Assembly: GCA_947034885.2 (NCBI GenBank) | Contig: OX344751.2 | Coordinates: 5,146,001 to 5,210,000, forward strand | Length of the DNA stretch: 64,000 nucleotides | Direction: 5' to 3' | DNA from: Thuidium tamariscinum | Lineage: Eukaryota > Streptophyta > Bryopsida > Hypnales > Thuidiaceae | Shown here: positions 12,425-24,991 of the stretch, piece after piece | Layout: each line of letters begins with the position of its first letter | How positions within the stretch are numbered: position 1 is the stretch's first letter | Translations under genes and position numbers: made by a program | The notes under the pieces: model-generated | Seen by the model: the letters and a program-made list of their open reading frames with translations, nothing else | The model's database searches: none | What the model was told of the DNA's origin: nothing

Positions 12425-14343
12425 ATGGCGACTGTTTCAGACACCCTGGTAAGCTCCGCACTCTCCGAATCCCTTCTCTTTCTATTCTCCATGCGTGCCT
12501 TGAATCGCATCAGCTTGGAATTTGGAGCTCATTTCATAATTAGGGTTTCATGCCACCGACCTGGTTTGTATCCTGTCATGGAGCAGAGCTTGCGACTGAA
12601 TTTGCACATTGTGTCAAATTGATACGCTTTCTATGTGAAGACTTCTTTTTCTTTTTTAATTCAGTATTTCCTTGTGAAGAGTTGGGATTTTGATGTCAGG
12701 ATGCGCCTCTGAATCATATCGGCTTGAAAATTCTGGAGTTCATGTCGTTATTAGGGTTTGGTTTTATCGACCTGGTTTACTTTCCCGTCATGGAACCCAG
12801 CATGCGACTGAAATTTGAACTCTGTGTCGAATTGATTCGCTTTCTACGTTAAGATGATTTCTTATTTTTGTTAGTTTTTGGTTTTTCCTTGTGACGGAGT
12901 TGGGATTGTTCTGTCAGGGCGAGGATTTGGGATACGATTTTGTGGGGGAGGGATCAGGATGGGTGGAGGCTTACACAGAATGCCTTCATCTTCATCACCT
13001 GAATGCCGACACTCAAAACTTACCACGATTTGATACATTGTGTAAAACGTAAGCTTTATTCTGCTTGTGACCACAGTTGATTCTTTATACCTGAAAGAAC
13101 GAAGAAGACCATTTGGACTTCATTTTGATTCTTGTTGGCTGGAGTGATTTTGTGTAGGTCATACGGGAACTTTCTTTTGTCCAATTTCAATTACATTTGA
13201 CCAAAACCAGACGATGTTCTTCATTGATTCTGCGCATTTAAAATATAGCCATATTTGAATTATTTCTTTTTTACAGTCTGAATGGATCATCTTAGAACCA
13301 TGAATCCCTGGTCCTTTAGGGTTTAGGGTTCAGGTAGTTTATGACTGGTTTAGTGGGGAATATTGGGAGTAGCATTTGTTTTTGTCTGGAACCATCCTTC
13401 AAGGGTGTACTTGGAGCTTATACATGCCAGCATATGACTTGAGATTATCTTCATATAAGTCATTCGCAAGTGAAACATGTTCGCATCATTTGAAGGTTTC
13501 CAGGGATTGGCTTTTCTCACTTGGCAGGTACGGTGGCGTGATCTTTTTGCAGGTGCAAGGATCCCAATGAAAACTGGTTGTGTTTGAGCTGTCAAGAGGT
13601 TTACTGTGGTCGTTACATCAATGGACACATGCTTGCACATTCTAAAGACGCCAGCCATCCTCTAGCTGCGGGGTTCCGGTACCTTCTCATTCTAACTCCA
13701 GGTTTGGCAAGTGTTTTATGGGTAGGTGTTGCCTAGAGTTTCATCTAAAAGGACTAAGGTAGAAGGACAATATTTTGCACAATTTGAAGCATTTCAACAT
13801 ATGTACGAGTGTGCTTTTGGGACTTTTTGTAAAGAGTTGTGGAGAGATCTTTGGGTACAAGTATGTTGAGATCAGATTTTTGTCTTGTGTGTACAAATTT
13901 TAAGTGCAATTTCAGCTTTGTCGACCACTATAAGTGACACTTGAAAATTCCATTTTAGTCAAAGATTCATGCTCGTAGATATTTGAACAAGTATGCTTAA
14001 ACCACTTGCTAATTGAAGGCCAACGAATAGATGAATTATTGCTGACAACTGGGTTAAGTTTAAATGGGATCAGGTCCTTAACTGGTTTAGTAATCCTCTA
14101 CCCTCTAACTGTGAACCATAAGATGTGCTGTTTTGATTGGCTTTTGATACAAACATAATGCGCTGGTTCAACTGCAGGGACTTGTCGGTGTGGTGTTTTG
14201 AATGTGAACACTATCTGGATGCTCAGGTTATTCTGCAACTACGACCTATATTCGAATCTCTTCATCTTATGAAATTTGGAGAGCCTGCACCGCCGCGGAC
14301 TGAGTTGAAAAATGGCGATCCTGTAGTTTTAGAACTTTCATGA
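12425..14343 (+). CDS. UBP-type zinc finger protein (HDAC6-like ZnF)
   Basis: Small protein with a ubiquitin-hydrolase-type zinc finger, a fold that binds the free C-terminal Gly-Gly of ubiquitin. Best-supported exons are 13553-13678 (NENWLCLSC, VYCGRYINGHMLAH) and 14178-14343 (DLSVWCFEC, LQLRPIFESLHLMKFGE, ending VLELS-stop), joined in phase. An upstream exon ends at 13527 and contains CSHHL, the first Cys/His ligands; its start is unclear. A possible first exon at 12425-12448 encodes MATVSDTL followed by GTAAGC. CGRY and the WCF segment match ubiquitin-contact positions of the HDAC6 finger. One expected Cys of the CxxC before ENW is not seen (GRC instead), so an exon is missed or the gene is degenerate. 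No deacetylase domain is present. Confidence 0.65.
12494..12925 (+). repeat. Tandem duplication of ~215 bp in the first intron
   Basis: Two diverged copies, about 12494-12705 and 12706-12925. They share GAATC-CAT-GCTTG, ATTAGGGTTT, CGACCTGGTTT, CATGCGACTGAA-like and TTGATACGCTTTCTA-like blocks in order. They lie between the putative first and second exons of the UBP zinc finger gene. Confidence 0.6.
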
Positions 14344-17029
14344 TGAAATATTGCTCTGTAGTAGAATGTGTTTATTGATTTGTTTGATTGGATGAAGCTG
14401 TGATTCTTAGAGTCCCTTGGGCACTGGGAATAAGTGCAAAGTTTTCTTTCTGGGCCTTCTCAATGCTGACTCAACGCTGACTTTTTGAAGGGTTTGGAGG
14501 CTCCGAAAGACCTCTATCTATGGTATGTTTGTCTAAAAGCACCCAATCAAAAGAGAATTTCAACGCAAGTTAGAATGCAATTTCTGGACACAGAATGAAA
14601 ATGACTATATTTCATGGAAGAATGGAAGAGTCTATTGAGTTCCTTTTGGGCAGGGGTTGCACTTTTGTGCGAGGGTTGCGTTTAGGTGCTTTCACCTTAA
14701 TATAGATTATTGCCAGCCAAGAGACTTGAATGCAAGATTTAAATGCAATGTCGAGGGTGGCATTGTTGCGTGTGTTCATTGACTGTAGGTAAATGTATGC
14801 ATCTCAGGTTCCTAGCCATGAAGAAACAAGAATGTATTTGATTTTTGCTAGAAAAATCAGATCTTGAGGATTTAACATCATTGATAGCTTAAGGTAAGAG
14901 GTCCTATAATGGACCGTCTAAGGGCTGAAACAGAATTTCAGGGAGGTAAAACTTCTATAAATATTTTTCAGTAAATTTTCCTTGAAAGACAAGTAGAATT
15001 GACATCTTATCCGAGTCGTTTCATATTTTTCTCAGCTTTTTTGGATTAGGTATCAAAATTTGAAGTTGAAAGGACATAGCTAAAATGGTGCCCTAGCTAA
15101 AATGTATAGTCAATACACTGCTGTAGGCTATGAAAAAGCACCATGTACAAATATTGTACATTTATGATAGGGCACTATTTTAGAACCCAGTCCATTTAAG
15201 AGCCTTCTACCTTATATTGGAATATCATGGTTCAAGTTGAATTTGACTTGCCTGTAGAGTTACAATAGCCTATGGTTAGTTTTGTAAGAAATCAAAGAAA
15301 ATTTGGAACATTTCCAAAATTTTAAAAATTGCACAACTATTTTTGAAAGTCTGAAAATTTTCATTGTTGCCAAATCTAAACATCCTAAAATTATTTTTAA
15401 GAAAATTTAGGAAAAAAGAACACATTTACATAAGAATAGGAAAAACTAATTCATTTTTGGGAGTGATGAAATGGGAAGAAGAACAAAGTGCCAAAATCCT
15501 AAAAAAACAAAATTAAGTTGTTGAACTATCCAAGTTTTAAAATTAGACTACTTTAGCATTCATGTGTTGAATTTGATCTAAGTGTATATTAATTGTAAAG
15601 TTATGTATAACCCCATTTATATCATCCCTCTTTCAATACTTATTTTAGAATACAATTCAAACATCTAATATTTTTAGGATGGCAACAAGGTGTGGTTTAT
15701 TCTACTTGATTCTTTTTTAAATGTCAGCAAGGCATGTGGCATACAATCTAATCATGTCAAATCATACAAGGGACACTTCATAGCAATGTGGGGGTTGTAT
15801 TGACAAAGAGAAGTGCAAATGAGATTTCTTAATATAGTTTCTTCAAGAATTACCTTTGTATATTTACTACAAAAAAATCTTTGATGATCATTATAATACA
15901 AGTAAAAATAGAAGTGAATTGTAATTTAGATGCTATCTACTCACATCAAATTGAATGTTAGTTTTTAGGATGATCAACTTCAAAGCATTATTGATAGATG
16001 TATTGAAAATTTATGTTGAAAATCTAAGCATATTAGTCAATATAGAAGGGGTGAAATATTTTGTTAAATCTGTAAAGTGTTGCCTTTTAATTCCAAAACT
16101 AGATGTAATGCTTGGTAGAAATTGTAAAATCACTTTTTGATTGTACAATCAAGATGATCCTTACACTCATTAGCTAGTTTGCTACTTCTATAATTGAAGG
16201 CCTAGATCATAATTTTGACAAATAGTACCAACAACTCATCTAATGGATTAGATCCACAAAAAATATGCCGTGTTGAAGCTTGATTTTTCAATGTTTATGT
16301 CCCGCAAATATCATTTCGTTGGGGGGCATTGAACTTGGAGACAATGATGGTTATATACTTGAATTCTAGGCAAGTGGGTTCTTGAAAAATTAATGGTTAG
16401 AATGATAGCCAATTTTGCTATGCAACATTATGGTTTGTAGCCACAATCAATCCTAGTATCACCTAAATATGAACCACAATGCCATTCAAATGTCTCCCAT
16501 GTAGAGGAAAATTGTTAAAATTAAAAATTATAAAATTAGCCTTCCTTCTACAAATATTTGATTGCATTACAACACCATATCAATCTAACTTTCCAAACAA
16601 CTTACCAAATAATCTTACTACCTTTCTTATAGTGTAAAATTAGAAATTGTAATTACTGTGTTTCTTTTTTTTGAATGGTCCTATCTTCATAGTTGTTTGG
16701 TTTGTGACGTTTAGGGGTTAATCGTTCCATTGAAAATGAGTAAAAGATCTCTTAAGTTCAAATAGACACAATAAATTTTTGGATTTGAAAATTGAATAAT
16801 AAAAAAAAGCTTATAGAAAGCAAGTTAAAAGACCAAAAATTTGATGTGCCACAACAAATCATAGAACAATGACACTTCAAATGTTTTACTTTCAAGACAA
16901 TGTTGCTTTTAGTGCCTCCCAATCACCAAATATTTAGATGCAATGGCTTATTAAGAGCTCTATTGATGATGCTGTCATTGCTTGTCAATGGTCCCCCAAA
17001 AGTTAAGGCTAGTCATCCGCTAAAGTAAG
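14344..17029. other. AT-rich intergenic region
   Basis: Nothing coding recognised between the UBP finger gene and the repeat upstream of the syntaxin. Short frames such as 15955-16140 lack domain features. Confidence 0.5.
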
Positions 17030-17387
17030 GTAGATGCCCCCTTTTTGATCAACCCCCTATTTCCTAAGTCTAAATCATTCTATTTTTGAGCATAAGAGGT
17101 GGGAGTAATTGGCCCATTATGGTGCATTATGAGTTGTTAATTTCCTCTACATTTCCTGACCAACCTATAATTGGAATTAGACATACCTATATGTCAAAAA
17201 CAGGCTTAAAAAATTCTGACTTAATGAGAAAAATTCAGAGTAATTTTTTTTTGGGTGAAAAAATATGGAAAAATCCCAAATCTGTCTCAAAATCTATTCC
17301 TGCACACAGAAAAAAAAATTTCCCCCACCAAACTCAACCGGGAGCTCCTTAAGTAATCGGAGATAGGTTGCAAGCTTCTAAGCCCCA
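17030..17387 (+). repeat. Inverted-repeat arm upstream of the SYP1 gene
   Basis: Matches 22866-23222 in reverse orientation. Shared landmarks are TAAGTCTAAAT, GGTGGGAGTAA, GCATTATGAGTTGTT, CCTATAATTGGAATTAGACAT, TTTTTTGGGTGAAAAAATATGG and GGTTGCAAGCTTCTAA. Identity is about 75-80 percent by eye. The two arms enclose the whole syntaxin gene. Confidence 0.7.
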
Positions 17388-17932
17388 GTCACGGCGAATC
17401 CGAAGCCCTGCACAGTTATGACGGCCAGCAGGTCCGTCAGCAAGCACCGCCGTAAACCCTGGAATCTACCAATTCTCGATGAGTTATCTACGGAATCCCA
17501 TTTGGATGTGCGCTCTTTGAACATTTTCGCATTTGCTTCGGCGCCTTCCCCTTCCCCTTCCTCCTTTCCACCCTTCCTTCGTGCTTCGTCCAGGGTGCCG
17601 CAGGCAACGGACCTGCCTGCCTTTGCGGAGCTGGCCATGTGGGCGACTGGGCGTCTGCGTCTGCTGCAATCGCTCTTACAGATTCAACATTTTCGGTACA
17701 CTCCTGGAGCGTTCTATTCTGTGGTCGTTTGCTCCTTGGAGTCTGGTTGCTGGGATCGGACTTCGGGATCTGTTTCTGTGTTGGATTCGTGGATTCCGGT
17801 AGGTGGGTCCTCGCTGGGTTTTAAGCGTTGCTGCTGGTTGAGGTTTCTGGTTGCACAACAGATCGTGGCGTTGTGCGGGATTAGATTGGCGGAGGTGGCG
17901 CCCGCGCTCGCTCGCCTAGGGTTAGAACCAAG
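17388..17932 (+). promoter_or_regulatory. Upstream region and leader of the SYP1 gene
   Basis: GC-richer than the spacer, with a CT-rich run at about 17540-17582 typical of plant 5' leaders. Open frames here on both strands run out of frame with the syntaxin ATG and are taken as leader or promoter sequence. No clear TATA box is visible. Confidence 0.5.
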
Positions 17933-19742
17933 ATGAACGACCTGCTGTCGCAGACGTTCTCGGCGCGGAAGGGCGGCCGAGGACCCTACGACGATGGACC
18001 GGGGGATTTGGAGAGCGGGGGCGGGCCGAGCACCCAGATGGCTGAGCTGGGCGGTGGCGACCAGCGCTTGGAGCGCTTCTTCGCGGAGGTGGAGAAGATC
18101 AAGGGCGACATGGACCGGATCAAGCAGCTTTTGGCGAAGCTGCAGGAGGCCAATGAGGAGAGCAAGGGCGTGCACCGCGCACCTGCCATGAAGGCTTTGC
18201 GCGGTCGCATGGATGCGGACATCGCGCAGGTGAGCAAGCTGGCGCGGGGCATCAAGGCGAAGTTGGAGGAGCTGGACCGGGGCAACCTGGAGAGCCGTCG
18301 GACAAAGGGGTGCGAGGAGGGCACGCCCACGGATAGGACTCGCATGAGCATCACCAACAATCAACGCAAGAAGCTCAAGGACCTGATGGGCGAATTCCAG
18401 GCTCTTCGAGAGAGAATGATGAACGAGTACCGGGAAACCATCGAGCGCAGGTATGCCACCGTTGTCGTGCCCGTACATCTTTTTGTGGTTGCGCAGGTTT
18501 CTCACGAATGTTTGTATTAGGGTTCGAGTGAAAAGAATTGAATTGGGCGTGGAGCTTCTCTGGGGTGGACGTGGAATTGCAAGCCAACCGTGAAATTTGC
18601 GACGTAGGGGCGCCAAGTATCCCTCTCCTTCCTTGGGGCTGGGAAATGCATGTGTTGGACAGCCCAAGGGCCTATTTTGGCTGTGGCGATAACTTTTATG
18701 GAGGCTGTTCTGGCAGTGAACGCTTAGAAGTCTGGCTCGCGCGGCACTTACATGTGAAATGACCACCCGCATTCATTCGTTTGTTCAATTGTTTATCTAG
18801 GATCGGCTTCGTTGTAGTCTAGATGCGTCATTTAATTCGAATCCGAGGTTCCATCTTGAAATTGCGCATCCGACGTTGTCGGTAGTGTGTCCGGGACTCT
18901 GGAAAGGATATTATGAAACCCTAATGTATTGGGGAAGGGATAGAATGCAACGGCGTTGTTCATTACGAGCACTGGTAGAGAATTCCGAGGACGAGTCGTG
19001 GCCACTGACTTCCAGCGCGTCCGAATTTCGTAGGGCAATATACTGCAGAAGGAAGTAGCAATTGATGGTTGTTCCTGTGGTGACTATAATGTGCGTTATG
19101 CATTCATTCCAATCGCAGTCTCGAAAGCAGCCCCTTGATGAGTGAGTGATAGTGAGCGAGCGAGCGATGTGGGTCCCTTTACCTAAGCTTAACTGCGCTC
19201 GATGCGATTGCGATTACGACTTATATTTACACTAAAGGATATGCCAGGTTGCTAGTGAGCTGTGGGAGATGGGAATAAGGACTGATGGAAGCCTCCGTGG
19301 GCGAGTGGTGTGCAGATATTACACCGTCACGGGGCAACAAGCGGACGAGGATACCATTGAGACGATCATCGAGACCGGGCAGAGCGAAAGCTTTTTGCAG
19401 AAGGCTATTCAGGAACAGGGCCGAGGTCACGTGATGGAAACCATCCGCGAGATCCAGGAAAGGCACGACTCTGTGAAGGAGATCGAGAAGAACCTCTTGG
19501 AATTGCATCAGATCTTCATGGACATGTCAGTGCTGGTGGAGGCACAGGGCGAGCAGCTGAACAACATCGAGGCGCAGGTAAACCGTTCGGCGTCTTATGT
19601 GGAGAGGGGTAGCACGCACCTGCGTGTGGCCAAGCAACACCAACGGAGTAAGCGGAAGTGGACATGTATTGGGATCATTCTTTTGATCATCCTGCTCTTA
19701 ATTATCCTTCTACCTGTACTCCATAATGCAAAGGTGATTTGA
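17933..19742 (+). CDS. SYP1-family Qa-SNARE (plasma-membrane syntaxin)
   Basis: Qa-SNARE of the plant SYP1 (SYP11/12/13) group, which drives vesicle fusion at the plasma membrane or cell plate with partner Qb/Qc and R-SNAREs. Two exons, 17933-18450 and 19316-19742, join within an Arg codon (AG/A) and give 314 residues, normal for the family. Visible parts are a three-helix Habc region at about 40-160 (RLERFFAEVEKIKGD; RTRMSITNNQRKKLKDLM), an ERRYYTVTG linker, a SNARE motif at about 205-268 with the zero-layer Gln at 250 (LVEAQGEQL), a basic stretch, and a C-terminal membrane anchor at about 288-308 (Ile/Leu-rich). The ATG follows a GC-rich leader. The gene looks intact. Long antisense frames over exon 1 and the 3' region are shadows. 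SYP12 versus SYP13 cannot be settled without a tree. Confidence 0.95.
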
Positions 19743-21784
19743 GGGCGGATTCGTTTCGATCCATTACGTGCCGTGCTGAGAATTCTGTTGTCCAGCCGAC
19801 CACCCCACCATGTCATTGCTGTAGTTCTATAGAATTCGTGGCGATGCCCATGTCACAATATGTCGCAGCAGCAGGAGCCTCCTCTACGACTTAGGCTGGC
19901 ACTTTTTCCGGTTACTTGGTTTGATGGCTGGAGAGGAAGGGTACTTCGGTTTATTGGTTCCGTTTGCGATTAGTGTTTCGATGTTACGCTAGCTTTCAAT
20001 GGAGTTCTTGTTGGCGTTGATTATAGTGCCGATGTACGTCGGCGTGAACCAAAGAATAGAATGTTTGTTGTATAACCTAGCAAGCATAGATTTTGCAGCC
20101 CTATTTTGTAGTTTTTGAGTAGGTGATATTATTTGGTTTGATTCCGTACGTCCCTTGCTTTGTCTCGAGTGTTTCAAGGGTTCTTCCTCGTTCGTTTTTT
20201 CTGGTCTTCTTTTACTGCGGCAGCCGAAACATTTTCTGGATCTTGCACAGTACTCAATATCTGTACAATAAAGTAGCCGGTGGCTTTTTCCAAGCGAAGG
20301 TGTGTTTTGATGTTCTGTCCGTGGTGTTGAGTGACGGAGGTGTGATGGTGGATCTGAAGAGAGGTCGGTGAATGCGAGTAATTTGGGAAACGGGCTCCCT
20401 ACGACGTTGATTAACTTGGCTGCACCAGCTGCAGCGTTGATTGAAACACAGCTGTAGTGGGAGGGATCCAGCGGGTGCTGGCGAGGTTTTGCAACGTGAG
20501 TTTTGGGTTGGGTTAGGATCGACTTTGTTGTGATGTCGTATTTGCGACCTCTCTTGTTTACCGATGGTAGAATTGTGTCGTTCCTGGCAATTTCACGGTG
20601 ACGACGACGGTGCTTTCTGCTCGACAGAAACGCACGTAGCATGTTTATCTTATGGTGGTCGTTTGGGATGCACCGTACCGATTAAAACTTGGGGTGGTCC
20701 TGGTACAGATGCGCATTGCTGGGAAGGCTCTGAAAGATACCGCCAGATCGGTTGTGGCCTGTTGGCCGGATCGGGTAGTATTGGCCCGCTGGGTAGTGTT
20801 CTCGGGGATTCCTTGAAGCTTCTTGTGTCCTCTTTTTGTCAGTTTTTCAAAATGACTAGTTTTTCAGCTATGGTCACCGTTTTTATCCTTTTGCCCTCAA
20901 TTATTTTTAAATTTTATGCCCTTCAACATTAATATTGTACACTTGAATTTCTCTTAAACCCAAATTTACAGTGGTTAGGGATCTCCAGTGTCAAATGCTG
21001 TTTAGAGTTCGTAATTTGTTTTTTCAATCCTTCTTCAGGCCGAATCTCACCGAGAATAGTCCGTCATCACTCTCGAAGGAGGCTGAGGCCAGAACTTGGC
21101 TGAAAGAAGACTTTCACGATTACTGTAGAAATGAGGAATGCACTTATATTGGTCCAAAAATTGAATCGTTGCTGGCAAAGTAGTGGTGATAAGTCTCGTC
21201 CTTTTAGGGTTTCAACTTTTGGGTGATAAATGCATGATGTTGTGTACATCGGATTGGACTTTTCTCGTTCTGTTAGAGTGAGCCTGAAACTTTGAGTTAT
21301 TACAACAGCTCTTGGTACGTGCAACTCACAAGCAGCTCAGAAACTAGGTTTCACTGATGAAAGCAACACGGAAACTACTTTTCATTTTATTTTTTATGCA
21401 GAAGAAAGGCATATCAGATCATGTATATTAGTCAACTCGTTTTTGAGAATGAAACGGTACATTGTAGGGTGGTCAAAGTAAAAACAAATAGTTTTCCGCT
21501 GTGGTCCTACTCTTCAACAATCCACAAGTAGCCCTCAAGATTGAAAAATCATGTATGAACCTTTTGGCACTTCGTTACTCGTTGAATTGAATTCACAAAA
21601 TCTTCGTTTTCAAACGACTTCCACACCTTCCACACACCCTGATTGTGCAGCATCATTTTGTTGATGTGCCTCCAATTTTCATTGCACCAAGTTACGACAT
21701 ACAGTGGGATCACTGAATAGTGCAATTGACCTTAAATTGTCATCTACAGTTTCTATGCATTTCCTAAAATCAGTTATGGACCTA
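19743..21784 (+). other. 3' flank of SYP1 and intergenic region
   Basis: Probable 3' untranslated region to about 20300, with AATAAA at 20267-20272 as a candidate poly(A) signal. Open frames at 19989-20642 (minus) and 20564-20932 and 20971-21183 (plus) show no domain and are not called. The remainder to the second MITE contains nothing recognised. Confidence 0.55.
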
Positions 21785-22057
21785 AGGTAGGTACATTCAA
21801 AAGCGCTTGTTTTTCGTACTGTGCCTAGTTCCTGTTATTATGTTGTTCATATTTTTCTACAGTCTTGTTGGTGAGTGAAAGCATGTTCCAATGCACCGGA
21901 GAACAGTGGATTTGGATACCGTATGGAAAAGTTATTAATAGTCAAAGTATGTTTCTGAAAGCGCCATCTACAGTCTGGGTACATGACTGATTTTGAAAAT
22001 GTATGCACATTGTACAGGGCGCTTTAAGGTCAGGTGCCATTTTGGGTGTACCTACCT
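21785..22057 (+). mobile_element. 273-bp MITE, copy 2
   Basis: Same length, ends and internal sequence as 12088-12360 (about 93 percent by eye), flanked by TA at 21783-21784 and 22058-22059. Identical length without indels suggests fairly recent spread. Confidence 0.85.
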
Positions 22058-22082
22058 TATATGGATGGATCACTTTCATAAA

Positions 22083-22237
22083 CAAACTTTGACCTTAATA
22101 TTTTTGCATACTAAAGCGTTCTTTGGTGCATTGGAATGTGCTTTCACTTGCCAACAAGACTATATGAAAATCTAAACATCCTAATAATAGTATCAAGGCT
22201 CAGTATCAATTTTTTGTGCTTTTGGATGTACCCACCT
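22083..22237 (-). mobile_element. Partial MITE, inverted third copy
   Basis: Matches the reverse complement of one half of the 273-bp MITE: GGTGCATTGGAATGTGCTTT, CAACAAGACTAT and the end GCTTTTGGATGTACCCACCTA. The other half is missing. It sits directly beside copy 2, so it is either a nested insertion or a rearranged remnant. Confidence 0.6.
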
Positions 22238-22865
22238 ATAGTCAAATTGTGTACTGGAATGTGGGTTGCAATTGAGTTGTAAAGTAGTCTACTCTAAAAG
22301 TGGCCATTTAACCCTCAAGTTCAATTTCTAGACAATGTATAGATTGAAAATTAGATTTCTTTTTCATTGTAACTTAAATGAAAGTCATCCATTTTTGGAG
22401 ATATTTTATGATGTTAAGCTTCTATACAAGGGTTGGAATTGGTATTACTAGAGCACATATTTTTCTAAAATTACAAATGTGAAAGTATGTCAAGTGTTTG
22501 ACTTGGGTTGACTCTAGTTCAAACTTGGAATTGCAAAAATGAGGTCATAGAATCAAAGAATACAAAAATTCTGAAAAATCATCAAGTCAAGAGAATCTCA
22601 TTTCAAATTCATTTCAACAAGATTTACTTGAAAAATGATAATATTTTGCTTGTGATTGAATTTTGAAGGAATTTTGAATTTTTCCTTTCAAAATTTATAG
22701 AAAATATTGGTGATAGCATTGGTGAATCTAACCTTATTAATAGAATCTACAACTCAAACTCGAGAACTTTTATTTGCAATTTAATTCCAAAATGTTCTTC
22801 CAAATAGTACTTTTTGATGATTTTTCCGAAACTGTCAATTCTGGAGATGAGTCTAGATGCTTAGG
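22238..22865. other. AT-rich intergenic stretch
   Basis: No feature recognised between the MITE cluster and the inverted-repeat arm. Confidence 0.5.
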
Positions 22866-23222
22866 AGTTAGAAGCTTGCAACCCATTCCCAATCACTTGA
22901 AGAATTCAGCATAGCTTTTGATTGAGTTTGGTGGTGGGGAAATTCTTTTCTTCTATGGCAAAATAGATTTAAGAAGGATTTGGAATTTTTCCATATTTCT
23001 CCACCCCAAAAAAAATTACTGTGAATATTTTTCATTCAGATTTTTTGAAAACTATTCTTGGCATAGAGATATGTCTAATTCCAATCATAGGTTAGGCAAG
23101 AAATGCAAAGAAAATCAACAACTCATAATGCATTATAATGTGCAAGTTACTCCCACCTTTCATAGTAAAAAATAGAATAGTTTAGACTTTGAAGTAGGGG
23201 CTGATGGGAAATGGATCAACTA
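22866..23222 (-). repeat. Inverted-repeat arm downstream of the SYP1 gene
   Basis: Reverse-complement partner of 17030-17387. It ends about 115 bp before the left end of the large element. Confidence 0.7.
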
Positions 23223-23337
23223 CCTAACTCATCAATAACTGTAATAGATGATAGATATTTCAAGGAACATGTTCGTCCAAAATAGGGGACACATCTCAAA
23301 CATGGTGTGTTTAAAAGCAGCCTACCTCAAAGTCTCA

Positions 23338-24991
23338 AGGACTATTTGCATGGGGACCGGAAACCCGACCTGCACCTCCAGATCAGTGGATCGCATAGAG
23401 AGAAGAGAGCCTAAAAGGGAATGGGAAGGTCGGGTTGAGGCCAAGATTCCCATGCCCTCAAAAAGTGGAGTTGCACTCCCAATATCTCCTACTTCAACCC
23501 GACCTTCAATTTTCATTTTCTATTATCCACCACTTATCTTCACTTCCCACTAAAGTCAAAGCTCTAGTGCTTACTTTGGAGCTATAGTTCCCATGTTATC
23601 TCATCTTTAAGTAATTTCTTTAATCTTGGTTATCTGTCTTTGTCTTTGGAGTTTTGGGTTGGGATTTTTTTGCTTGAGCTTGCAAAAATGAACCCTAACG
23701 ATTTGCTCTCTCAAGACGACACTTCTTTGGTGAGTTTTTAATTTTTAGTACCTACTTTGATTTTAGCACTTGTTAGCACTTGTTGCATTGCTAGCACTTC
23801 CTGCATTGTTGATATTAATTACATTTTTGGAACGTGTTCAGTTTAAGATATCATTGACTCTATGAAAGTGATTGGATGCTCCTTTAATTAGGTAGGGTGT
23901 AGGAGGCTTAGAAATGGTGCATCTTGAGGCTAGTCCACCTTTTGAGGGTATTTTATGGATGGGAATATTTTTAGCTCACTTCTAGATAAACCAAAATTGA
24001 TGAGGAATCTAAACCAAGTGATTTTGTATTTTTTTCAAAGATTTTTTAATTACTCATGAGTTTTCAAACAATTTGGTTCGTAGGTCCCTATTTGTAGCTC
24101 TAAATCTTTCATTAAAAAACACTTGCAATTACTAATAAAAACAAAGGCTTTTTAGGAAAATGATTGGCTCTAGCCATTAATAATTTTTTTTTCCTTGCTT
24201 CATTCAATGACTGTACTAGTCATTTCAAAACCAATTAATGTACATTTCACAGACATTTATGAGGTCCATTTGGAATGCCCGAACTGTTTTATAGCCTTAT
24301 ACTTTTGTTATACATATCTTATTATAATGTTATTATATATTTTGTTACATATCTTTTGAAAGTATCTTCTCATGCTATTGAAACTTATTACATTGTTTAT
24401 AATAATGTTATTCTTTGTTACATATAGAATTATGTCTTGAAAATGAAATTTAGAAGCATTACTATAGCTAATTTTTATGATGATTGTTTTTTGTAGGCCC
24501 TATGTCTTGGCTAAGGTCCCCTTCAAATGTGCCACAGACCTCATTCAAAGGTCAACCTTCATCACAAATTCAATTTCCTGATTTGAATGATTTAGATCCA
24601 ACTCTAAACGACTCAGGGGTGATTGCAAGAAAGGGCTGTACTATTTGGCGTCACAATCCAAGTGACTTTTATGCCATTGGTTATAACTTCTGGGGAATTA
24701 AGACAATGTACTTGAAATTTTTATTGAAGATGGCCAACTTGAAAGTAAAGAAATTAATTGTTTTTCAAAAATTTCCAAAAAACATTTTCTAATTAAATTT
24801 TAATTTACTTAATTTGTCACACTTTGCAATTTAGGGTTTTTTAGTACTGTGGAGTATCCAAAATTAATGAAGTAGACTTGAAATTTGTATGGTCTATTTA
24901 TACACTAAAGATTTATAAGTTGACCAAAAATATTTTAAAAAAACATTATTGTATGTCCTCTACATTGATGCAAATACGGGCCCCTTGCGCA
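23338..24991 (+). repeat. Left inverted arm
   Basis: Positions 23511-24991 pair with 54700-53220 without indels (coordinates sum to 78211 throughout) and appear essentially identical in the stretches I compared. The outer 23338-23503 pairs with 58859-58694 at only about 88 percent. It contains AACCCGAC at 23496-23503, the empty site for the hAT insertion seen in the right arm. Confidence 0.9.

Noticed and set aside
17714-18772. 352-codon open frame antisense to SYP1 exon 1
   Set aside because: Lies over a clear syntaxin exon in GC-rich DNA; no domain; a shadow of the real coding frame.
19989-20642. 217-codon minus-strand open frame in the SYP1 3' region
   Set aside because: No domain or splice context, basic composition only, and it overlaps the probable 3' untranslated region.
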